From contig NZ_BMMK01000020.1 of NCBI RefSeq assembly GCF_014645795.1, forward strand, positions 1 through 64,000: a stretch of 64,000 bases of DNA. The letters run 5' to 3'. Below, piece by piece: positions 45,967-52,969 of this stretch. Under the pieces are notes generated by a model, which saw nothing but the letters and a program-made list of their open reading frames with translations, did not search any database and was not told the DNA's origin. This DNA is from Longimycelium tulufanense. Its GTDB lineage: Bacteria > Actinomycetota > Actinomycetes > Mycobacteriales > Pseudonocardiaceae. Position numbers and translations under genes: made by a program. Every line of letters starts with the position of its first letter. The first letter of the stretch is position 1.

Positions 45967-48279
45967 ATGGGACTCGAGCTGCCGGCCGAGCTGGCCGACG
46001 TGGCCGCGGCCGCCGGAGTGCGATGGCCGGAGGCGGACGAGGACGCCATGCGCGAACAGGCCAGGGCGTGGCGGGACGCGGCGGGCAAGCTCGACGGCCT
46101 CGGCCGGGACGCCGACGGCCTCGCCCAGGACGCGTTGTCCACAGTGGAGGGAGGCGCGGCCGATGCCGCGCGGCGGCACTGGGACGGCTTCGTCGCACCC
46201 GACACCGGCCACCTGTCCCGGGCGGTGAGCGACTGCCACCGCGCCGCGGACCGGCTGGAAAACGCCGCGGAGCAGGTTGGTGCCGCCAAGACCGAGATCG
46301 TGCGGCAGCTGGCCGGGCTGGCCCAGCAGCGGGATGCGGCGGAGCAGGCCGCGTCGGCCGGTCACCCGAACGCGCGCCTGGGGTTGGACACGGTCGTTCG
46401 CGGCGTCGCCGCGAACGTCGCCGCCGTCCACGACACCCTCACCAAGGCGGTGCAGCCCGGCAGTGGAGTCTCTGTCGCCGGTATGGAACTGCCGGCACAG
46501 CCACCGGAGATGACATCCCAGATCGAGAAGGCGGTCTCCGACGTCATGCCTCCCGGTCTCCCGAATGAGGCGGACCGCGCGGGCGATGCGCTTCTCCAGA
46601 CGGCGGACGGGGTCGACGAGACGGTGGACGGGGCTCTCCGCGACGACGTGCCGGGCGTTGGCCGGGACCAGCTGCCCGATGTGGGCCGGGGCCAGCTGCC
46701 CGATATCGGCCGGCACGGTGTCGACGACCTTTCACCCGGGGTGGGCGGGACGGAGCGGCCACCCAGCGGCCCGCCCGTCGACCTCAGCCACCTCGACGCG
46801 GAGAGCACGGGCCCCATCCCGGTCAACGCCGCGGGTGGGCCACCCGTGAGCCAGGTGGGCCCGGTCGACCTCGGCGGTCCCGCGCCGCACGGCCCGGTCC
46901 CCCCGGGAGCGGTCCCGCAGATTCCCCCGGGCCCGGCGCCGGGGCAGGTCCCGTCCGGGCCGGCCCAGGTCACCCAGGCGTGGGCGAACATGCCGCCGGG
47001 TCCGCCCGCGCCACCCGTGGTGTCCGCGGAACCCGGGCCGGCGCCCGCCCAGGGCACCCCCGCGGCACCCGGGGTACCCGGGCCGGCCGGCGGCCTGGCA
47101 GGGACGGCGGCGGCCGGGCCCCATGCCCCGGCCGCCCCCGTCGCGGGTGGGACTCCGGCCGGTTCTGCCGGAGGTCCCAATCCCGCGGTGGCGCAGAAGC
47201 CGGCCCCGGGACCGTGGCGACCCGTCGGCGGGGCGGACCTCGGCAACATCACAAAGCATCCCGGGGACGTTCGTGGGGCTCCTCCGCAAGCGCCGGCGCC
47301 CGGTGTCAGGGGGCCGGTCGGCTCGTCCGGCGGTGCACCCCAACCCGGCGTCCAGCAACCTCCGCAAGCCGGCATCGGCCATCCCGCAGCACCCGCGCCG
47401 CAGCCGAACCAATCACTTCCGCCCGGACAGTTCACCGGGATGGGCCAAGCCGGGCTGCCCGCTCCGGGGAGCTTCGGGGCCGCACCTTCCACGCTCCGTG
47501 CGGGTGGTTTTGCCGGTGCCGTCGAGCCGTTGCCCATCGGTGAGCCCGCGCGGGACGTCGATGCGGGCCGCACGAACCGGGCACCGCGCAACGAAACCGT
47601 CATCGCGTTCCTGCTCCACCAGTTCCCGATCGGTTATTTGCCGAAGATCGCGATTCGGCCGGCTCGGCAGCTGCAGCGGCCGGAACCGGACGAGGACTAC
47701 GCGCCCGGGCTGCGGTTCCCGCCGCAGGACCATCCCCGGTCCGGTCTGGTGGTCGACCACGCCGCGTTGGCGCGGGTCGGCACCGGTGCCCCGCCGGCGA
47801 TGTCCGCGGGCCTGCCCGCCGGGCACGCCGTGGTCGCCGAACTGGTGGGCGACCACGACCCCCTGGGCGGGCAGCACGAACGGGACTGGGAACGCCGGTT
47901 CGTGGTACGGCCCGGGGCAGAAGGCGGCCGCGCGGAGTACAACTGGCCACCCTCGGAGATGTTCCCCGAAGGCGGCAGCGACCCCGGGGGCGGCGAGCCG
48001 GTGGTGCTCGCCGAGGGCACGCTGCTCGACCGGTTCGGCCGGCCGGACGGCAGGGTCCTCTCCGCCGCGGGCACACCGTTTTCGGCCCGCTCGCTACCGC
48101 CCGAGTACCTGGCGCGCGGCTACCACCGTTACCGGGTGCTGCGGCCGCTCCCGGTGTGGCGGGCGCTGTCGGCGCCCTGGTTCGGCCAGCCCGGTGGCGG
48201 GGAGAGGTACCGCGCCACGTACGCGGTGGCGGAGTTGGTCGCGATGGGCTACCTGGCCGAGATCGGGGAGGAGACCTAG
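45967..48279 (+). CDS. TNT-type polymorphic toxin (NAD glycohydrolase) exported by type VII secretion
   Basis: 770 aa. Residues about 1-185: helical targeting domain with RHWDGFVAPDTGHL and coiled helices. About 235-530: long Pro/Gly/Ala-rich linker. About 535-770: toxin end with EYNWPPSEMFPEGG, VVLAEGTLLDRFGRPDGRVL, AAGTPFSARSLPPEYLARGY, HRYRVLRPLPVWRALSAPWF, GQPGGGERYRATYAVAELVA and GYLAEI. This follows the tuberculosis necrotizing toxin fold, including the R-F-G, GTP and Q-P-G-G-G blocks of the NAD-cleaving site. The layout matches mycobacterial CpnT but has no channel domain. The next gene is the likely antidote. Target (rival bacteria or eukaryote) unknown. Confidence 0.87.
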   Translation: MGLELPAELADVAAAAGVRWPEADEDAMREQARAWRDAAGKLDGLGRDADGLAQDALSTVEGGAADAARRHWDGFVAPDTGHLSRAVSDCHRAADRLENAAEQVGAAKTEIVRQLAGLAQQRDAAEQAASAGHPNARLGLDTVVRGVAANVAAVHDTLTKAVQPGSGVSVAGMELPAQPPEMTSQIEKAVSDVMPPGLPNEADRAGDALLQTADGVDETVDGALRDDVPGVGRDQLPDVGRGQLPDIGRHGVDDLSPGVGGTERPPSGPPVDLSHLDAESTGPIPVNAAGGPPVSQVGPVDLGGPAPHGPVPPGAVPQIPPGPAPGQVPSGPAQVTQAWANMPPGPPAPPVVSAEPGPAPAQGTPAAPGVPGPAGGLAGTAAAGPHAPAAPVAGGTPAGSAGGPNPAVAQKPAPGPWRPVGGADLGNITKHPGDVRGAPPQAPAPGVRGPVGSSGGAPQPGVQQPPQAGIGHPAAPAPQPNQSLPPGQFTGMGQAGLPAPGSFGAAPSTLRAGGFAGAVEPLPIGEPARDVDAGRTNRAPRNETVIAFLLHQFPIGYLPKIAIRPARQLQRPEPDEDYAPGLRFPPQDHPRSGLVVDHAALARVGTGAPPAMSAGLPAGHAVVAELVGDHDPLGGQHERDWERRFVVRPGAEGGRAEYNWPPSEMFPEGGSDPGGGEPVVLAEGTLLDRFGRPDGRVLSAAGTPFSARSLPPEYLARGYHRYRVLRPLPVWRALSAPWFGQPGGGERYRATYAVAELVAMGYLAEIGEET

Positions 48280-48597
48280 GTGAACGCGGAGTCGGTGACC
48301 AACTGGCTGACCTCGGCGGGGGTGCCCCCCGAGGTGGTGTCGATCGGGGCGGAGGCCGACGACGCATGGTGCCTGCTCCGGGACGAGCAACCCGGCCCGG
48401 ACGGCCAGCTCGGTTGGGAGGTCTTCTGGCGGGAGCAGGGCAACCGGTACGACTGGGCGCGTTTCGACAACGAGCAGGTCGCCTGCTTCTACCTGTTCGG
48501 CCGCCTCGCCTGGACCCAGCTCGTGCGCGGCCACCTCACGCCGACCACGCCGGCCGAGCGGCCGGAACCCGCGGCCGGGGGAGCGCCCGCACAGTGA
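48280..48597 (+). CDS. Putative immunity protein for the TNT toxin
   Basis: A 105-aa acidic cytosolic protein with no signal peptide. The sequence VTNWLTSAGVPPEVVSIGAE, then DDAWCLLRDEQ, GWEVFWREQGNRYDWARFDN and EQVACFYLFGRLAWTQLVRG is compact and aromatic-rich. It begins directly after the toxin stop (TAG-GTG) with GGGGAGGAGA inside the toxin end, so the two are made in ratio. Position and size fit an immunity factor; the mycobacterial antidote IFT (Rv3902c) is longer and I see no clear sequence match. The tail of about 20 Pro/Ala residues is probably disordered. Function is inferred from context. Confidence 0.7.
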   Translation: MNAESVTNWLTSAGVPPEVVSIGAEADDAWCLLRDEQPGPDGQLGWEVFWREQGNRYDWARFDNEQVACFYLFGRLAWTQLVRGHLTPTTPAERPEPAAGGAPAQ

Positions 48598-48675
48598 GCC
48601 CGCGTCCCGCGAGGGCGTCGATCTGCCGGGAGAAGAAGGCGCCGGACGTCGGTAGGTGCTATGCAGGGTGAGCGG

Positions 48676-48714
48676 GGGTGGTTCGGGCCGTGGCGCGAAC
48701 GGCCCGAACCACCC
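48676..48714 (+). terminator. Strong terminator of the toxin operon
   Basis: A 16-bp perfect stem, GGGTGGTTCGGGCCGT with ACGGCCCGAACCACCC, around a 7-nt loop, about 80 bp after the immunity gene. It closes the operon and separates it from the tandem repeats. Confidence 0.85.
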
Positions 48715-48728
48715 GCCGTCCGGATGCT

Positions 48729-48990
48729 CGGTTCCGGGTCTGCTCCGTGCGCCGTGGCAACGGAGCGATTACTGGCTCTACTCGGTCACCGCTGTGTTGA
48801 TCTGCTCGGTTTCGGGCTCGCTGCGCGCCTTGTCGTCGCGTAGCGATACTCGCTCTGCCCGTCACCGCACTGTGGTTGTCAGTTCGGTTCCGGGCTCACT
48901 CCGTATCCCGTGCTACGGAGCGATGCTCACTCGCCCGTCACCTCGCTGTGGTGGTCTGCTCGGTTTCGGGCTCGCTCGCCGTGCTCATCA
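48729..48990. repeat. 78-bp tandem repeat array with a conserved hairpin
   Basis: Units begin at 48729, 48807 and 48885 (periods 78, 78 and 76), each opening with CGGTTYCGGG, and a partial fourth opens at 48961. Shared blocks include GAGCGAT, CTCGCTCTGCCCGTCACC and CTGTGGTGGTCTGCT. Inside each full unit is a hairpin: GCTCCGT/ACGGAGC, GCTGCGCG/CGCGTAGC and CTCCGTA/TACGGAG. Stem bases change in matching pairs between units while the loops differ. There are no unique spacers, so it is not CRISPR. A plus-strand frame stays open across it, but the repeated peptides look non-protein-like. Confidence 0.65.
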
Positions 48991-49302
48991 CCTTGCAGGA
49001 ACCGGTCTCGGTCAGGGGGCTGTGTGATCTCGGTTTCTGCCACTGAGCCGAATGGGCGTCGACTCGTCTGGTCCTCGCCCGGATGCACCCGCTTGTTAGC
49101 GCCATCCGGCGCAGTTCACCCGCACGTGAGTGACCGCTGTTGTGCATGTGGGTTTGGCCCGCTCACACGAACGGACGCAGGCCCACCGGAATGGCCCGCC
49201 CGCACTCGTCTTCCTACGAATGAATCTCGCCTCCCCGGCCCCGGGGGCCGGCTGCCCGAGCCACCCCGCTGAAACAACACGGGCCCGGACAGCACGCAGA
49301 CT
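48991..49302. other. Intergenic stretch after the tandem array
   Basis: About 310 bp up to the 3' end of the convergent hisN-type gene. No coding frame, repeat or promoter that I can support. Confidence 0.45.
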
Positions 49303-50097
49303 TCAGGAGCCGCCCGGAAGCTTCAGCAGCGCGAGCGCGTCTTCGTGCAGCCGACCGTTGGAGGACAACGCGGTCCCACCGTCGTAGCGGGCCTCGCCGG
49401 ACAGGTCGGTGAACCGGCCACCCGCCTCCTCGATGAGGACCTGTACCGCGGCCACGTCCCACGGGTTGACGATCGGCTCCGCCGCCAGGTCGATCGCACC
49501 CTCGGCGACCAGGCAGTGCTGCCAGAAGTCACCGAACGCCCGGTTCTCCCAGCAGGCGTCGGCCAGCGCCAGGTACGCCTCCCGGGAGTGGTACTCGCGC
49601 CACGTCCCCAGGTGCGTGGTCGACAGGTAGGCGTCCACCAGATCGGACACCGAGGAGACGTGCACCTGCCGTTGCGCGCCGTCGGGGTCCCGGGTCCACG
49701 CCCCCCGACCGCGGGCGGCCCACCAGCGCCGGCCCAGCGCCGGGGCACTGATCACGCCCAGCACCGGCCGACCCCCGTCCACCAGCGCGATCAGGGTGGC
49801 CCACGCCGGCACCCCGCGCAGGAAGTTCTTGGTGCCGTCGATCGGGTCGAGCACCCACGCCCGTCCCTGGCCGGCCTCGCCGCCGCGCTCCTCGCCGACC
49901 ACCGCGTCGCCGGGCCGTTCGGTGGCGAGCATCACCCGTGCCGCGTCCTCCACGGCCAGGTCCGCGTCGGTGACCGGGGTGCGGTCCGGCTTGCGCGTCA
50001 CGTCGAGGTCGAGGGCCCGGAAACGGGCCAGGGTGTGGGCGTCGGCGGCATCAGCCAGCCGCAACGCGACTTCGAGATCCTCGACAAGTGTCGTCAC
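49303..50097 (-). CDS. hisN: Histidinol-phosphatase, inositol monophosphatase type
   Basis: A 264-aa Mg-dependent phosphatase of the IMPase fold. Metal site: Glu70 in VVGEE, then WVLDPIDGTKNFLRG (Asp84, Asp87), and the late NPWDVAAVQVLIEEAGGRFT. The HisN branch, which completes histidine synthesis in actinobacteria, is marked by TKNFLRGVPAWATLIAL and the long EYHSREAYLALADACW insert. IMPase or FBPase activity cannot be excluded. Start GTG 50097 lies 32 bp from the divergent response regulator gene, so the two promoters overlap. Confidence 0.85.
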   Translation of the reverse strand: MTTLVEDLEVALRLADAADAHTLARFRALDLDVTRKPDRTPVTDADLAVEDAARVMLATERPGDAVVGEERGGEAGQGRAWVLDPIDGTKNFLRGVPAWATLIALVDGGRPVLGVISAPALGRRWWAARGRGAWTRDPDGAQRQVHVSSVSDLVDAYLSTTHLGTWREYHSREAYLALADACWENRAFGDFWQHCLVAEGAIDLAAEPIVNPWDVAAVQVLIEEAGGRFTDLSGEARYDGGTALSSNGRLHEDALALLKLPGGS

Positions 50098-50129
50098 CCG
50101 GGCATGCTCGCACGCCTACTCTGGGCGCC

Positions 50130-50798
50130 GTGAGTGTGGTTCTGCTGGCGGAGGACGATCCCGCGATCGCCGAGCCGCTGTCTCGCGCGTTGGAGCGCGA
50201 GGGCTACCAGGTCATCGTCGTCATCGACGGCCCGGCGGCCCTGCACGAGGCCGCCCAGGGCGGCATCGACCTGCTCGTGCTCGACCTCGGCCTGCCCGAC
50301 CTGGACGGCCTGGAGGTGTGCCGCCGCCTCCGCTCGGCCGGCCGGGACCTGCCGGTGCTCATGCTCACCGCCCGGGCCGACGAGGTGGACTTCGTGGTCG
50401 GGCTGGACGCCGGAGCCGACGACTACGTCGCCAAGCCGTTCCGCCTGGCGGAACTGATGGCCCGGATCCGGGCCCTGCTGCGCCGCCGGGTGCCGGAGGC
50501 GGTCGAGGTCAACGGCGTCCGGATGGACCTGGCCGCGCGCCGGGTGCAGGTGGACGGCCACGAGGTGCAGCTGGCGAACAAGGAGTTCGAGCTGCTGCGG
50601 GTGCTCATCCAGCACGCCGGCCAGGTGGTGAGCCGGGACGAGATCCTCACCCAGGTCTGGCACGACCCCGAGCTGAAGGGCAGCAAGACCCTGGACATGC
50701 ACATCTCCTGGCTGCGCCGCAAGATCGGCGACAGCAGCGGCCGGGAGCGCCGGATCTCCACCGTGCGGGGCGTGGGCTTCCGCTTCAACGCGGACTAG
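50130..50798 (+). CDS. OmpR-family response regulator
   Basis: 222 aa. Receiver domain: acidic pocket AEDDPA, phosphate acceptor Asp52 in LVLDLGLPDLDG, switch Thr80 and Lys102 in YVAKPFRLAEL. The C-terminal winged helix follows: ANKEFELLRVLIQHAGQVVS, DEILTQVWHD, KTLDMHISWLRRKIGDSS and STVRGVGFRF. A TACTCT at 50117-50122 lies 7 nt before GTG 50130, so the mRNA is probably leaderless. The kinase gene follows 9 bp later. Targets unknown. Confidence 0.92.
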   Translation: MSVVLLAEDDPAIAEPLSRALEREGYQVIVVIDGPAALHEAAQGGIDLLVLDLGLPDLDGLEVCRRLRSAGRDLPVLMLTARADEVDFVVGLDAGADDYVAKPFRLAELMARIRALLRRRVPEAVEVNGVRMDLAARRVQVDGHEVQLANKEFELLRVLIQHAGQVVSRDEILTQVWHDPELKGSKTLDMHISWLRRKIGDSSGRERRISTVRGVGFRFNAD

Positions 50799-50807
50799 GA
50801 CGGCGGC

Positions 50808-52091
50808 GTGCGCAGGCGAATCCTCGCCGGGACGCTGCTGGCGGTCCTGGTCACCGCGATGGTGCTCGGCCTCCCGCTGGGCTACACCGCCATGCGTGTC
50901 GTGGAGGACACCAAGCGGGCGGAGCTGAAGACCCGGGCCCAGCAGATCGCGGCCACCCTGGACAGTCAGCAGGCCAACGGGCGCCCGGTGGACCTGGAAG
51001 GGGTGCGGATTCTGGTCCCGCCCAACGGCGGGCGGGTGGTGGTGCGGCTGCCCAACAACGGAGTGCAGTCCTACGAAAACGGGTCGCCCGGCACCGATGC
51101 GCTCACCGAGACCGCACCGATGGTGCACCAGGGCCTGGTCGAACTGTCCGCGCCCGCCGCCGACCTGCGCGCCCGGCAGACCGAGGTCGGCCTGCTCGTG
51201 GGTCTGCTCGTGGTGTTGTCGGTCGGCGTCGGCATGATCGCCGCCTCGCTGACCGCGCACCGGCTCGCTGAGCCGCTGCAGCACGTGGCGCGGCGGGCGG
51301 CCCGGCTGGGTGCCGGCGACTTCCGCGCCGACTCCCGCCGGCACGGCGTGCACGAGCTGGACCGGGTGGCCGAGGCGCTGGACGCCTCCGCGTGCGCGCT
51401 GGCCCAGCTCATGCAGCGGGAGCGCAACCTCGTCGGCGACGTCTCGCACCAGCTGCGCAGCCGCCTCACCGCGCTGCACCTGCGGCTGGAGGGCCTGGCC
51501 GTGCATCCCGATCCCGGTACCGCGGCGGAGGCGCAGGCCGCGCTCGAGCAGGCGGAGCGGCTGTCCGGGGCACTGGACGAGCTGCTGGCCGCGGCCCGTG
51601 CCGCGCGGCAGGAGGGCGCCTTCCCGGTCGACCTCTCCGAGGAGTTGCCGGTACTGGCCGAGGACTGGCGGGAGCTGTTGCGCGCCGAGGGCCGGACGCT
51701 GCGAGTCCGGGTGCCCAAGGGGCTGCTGGCCAGGGCCACGCCCGCGCGACTGCGCGAAGCCATCGGGGTGCTGCTGGACAACGCGCTGCAGCACGGTGGC
51801 GGCACCGTGACGCTGTCCGCCCGCCTGGGCGAGGGCACCGTGGTGGTCGAGGTCGCCGATGCCGGCACGGGTGTGCCCGACGAGCTGGTGCCGCACATCT
51901 TCGAGCGGGGCGTCTCGGGCAGCGGGTCGACGGGCGTTGGCCTGGCGCTCGCGCGGGCGCTGGTTGAGGCCGACGGTGGCCGGCTGGAGCTGAGCTCCAA
52001 GCGGCCCGCCACCTTCGTGGTGTTCCTGCGGGTACCGCGCGCCGACGACCTGCTCAGTGTCTCCTGGCAGACCGAGCGCGCCCCGCGCTGA
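50808..52091 (+). CDS. Sensor histidine kinase
   Basis: 427 aa. Membrane helix 1 at about 5-28, a short sensor loop of about 95 residues (RVVVRLPNNGVQSYENGSPG), helix 2 at about 126-150, then HAMP (HRLAEPLQHVARRAARLGAG). Phospho-acceptor His214 is in GDVSHQLRSRL. ATP domain: N box LLDNALQHGGG, G1 VADAGTGVPDEL and G2 GVGLALARALVEADGG. It is coupled to the response regulator just upstream. The small extracytoplasmic loop suggests sensing of a cell-envelope or ionic cue (inference). Confidence 0.92.
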   Translation: MRRRILAGTLLAVLVTAMVLGLPLGYTAMRVVEDTKRAELKTRAQQIAATLDSQQANGRPVDLEGVRILVPPNGGRVVVRLPNNGVQSYENGSPGTDALTETAPMVHQGLVELSAPAADLRARQTEVGLLVGLLVVLSVGVGMIAASLTAHRLAEPLQHVARRAARLGAGDFRADSRRHGVHELDRVAEALDASACALAQLMQRERNLVGDVSHQLRSRLTALHLRLEGLAVHPDPGTAAEAQAALEQAERLSGALDELLAAARAARQEGAFPVDLSEELPVLAEDWRELLRAEGRTLRVRVPKGLLARATPARLREAIGVLLDNALQHGGGTVTLSARLGEGTVVVEVADAGTGVPDELVPHIFERGVSGSGSTGVGLALARALVEADGGRLELSSKRPATFVVFLRVPRADDLLSVSWQTERAPR

Positions 52092-52294
52092 TCTGCCGGC
52101 GTGGGCCCCGACATCGACGACCTCGGCGCCGACTCACCCGTGGGCTGCGCTGAATCCGGTATCGACCTACCCGTCCGGGGCGACGCATTCGGCACTGTCT
52201 CGCAGGAAACCCAGTGTGGAATCCGACGCCGCCCCCGTGCCGGACGTGCCGGACGCACAACCTCACTGACGCCCGTGGCCACCCGTGCCGTGAA

Positions 52295-52843
52295 TCAGGA
52301 GTGGCCCAGCTCCTCGGTGACCAGGTCCTCCTGGGGCACGCTGCCGCGCGGCGGCCGGACGTCGGTGTTGGGAAACACCCACTTCCGGAACGCCCACCAC
52401 CGGAAGATCATCGCCAGCAGGGTGCCCAGCACGACACCGAAGGCGAAGTCGGAGACCTCCTGCACCAGCAGGCTGACCTCGGGCACCCTCAGGTGGAACA
52501 CGTTGCGGGCGAAGAACAGCGGCGTGGCGGTGATCCCCACGCCAATTCCGCTGACGATGAAGAACAACGCCGCCTCGTGGTGCCGCTCGCGCCCGCCGCG
52601 GGTGCGGAAGGACCACTCCCGGTTCAGCACGTACGAGACGATCGTCGCGACCAGGGTGGCGATGATCTTCGCGGTCGTCACCTTCTCGTTCAGGATGGTG
52701 AGCTTGAGCCAGTAGAAGATCGCCTGGTCGATGATGAAGGTCGTGCCGCCGACCACCGCGAACTTCAGCATCTCGTGGTGCTGCTGGGCCAGCGCACGCA
52801 GCCGCGGAGGCAAGCGGCTCATCACGGTATCGACGACGGACAC
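52295..52843 (-). CDS. GtrA-family membrane protein
   Basis: 182 aa with four membrane helices (LKFAVVGGTTFIIDQAIFYW, IIATLVATIVSYVLNREWSF, ALFFIVSGIGVGITATPLFF and FAFGVVLGTLLAMIFRWWAF). Family marks are KFAVVGGT at the start and SYVLNREWSFR. GtrA proteins move or flip lipid-linked sugars for wall polymer glycosylation; in M. tuberculosis a homolog (Rv3277) lies between purK and the PH-domain gene. Start GTG 52843 or one of two starts within 8 codons. Confidence 0.88.
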   Translation of the reverse strand: MSVVDTVMSRLPPRLRALAQQHHEMLKFAVVGGTTFIIDQAIFYWLKLTILNEKVTTAKIIATLVATIVSYVLNREWSFRTRGGRERHHEAALFFIVSGIGVGITATPLFFARNVFHLRVPEVSLLVQEVSDFAFGVVLGTLLAMIFRWWAFRKWVFPNTDVRPPRGSVPQEDLVTEELGHS

Positions 52844-52969
52844 CCCAAGGAGTCTACGGATCGCCGTTGAACCGGCTCACCGCATCCGGCAATCATCCGG
52901 TCGCCGCGTGGGACCTTTCACAGCTCACGCCGGGGAATCCGGCCTCGTGGGGATCGAGAAAGCGACAAA

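Noticed and set aside
48729-48990. CRISPR array
   Set aside because: Repeats are directly contiguous with no unique spacers, and no cas genes are present.
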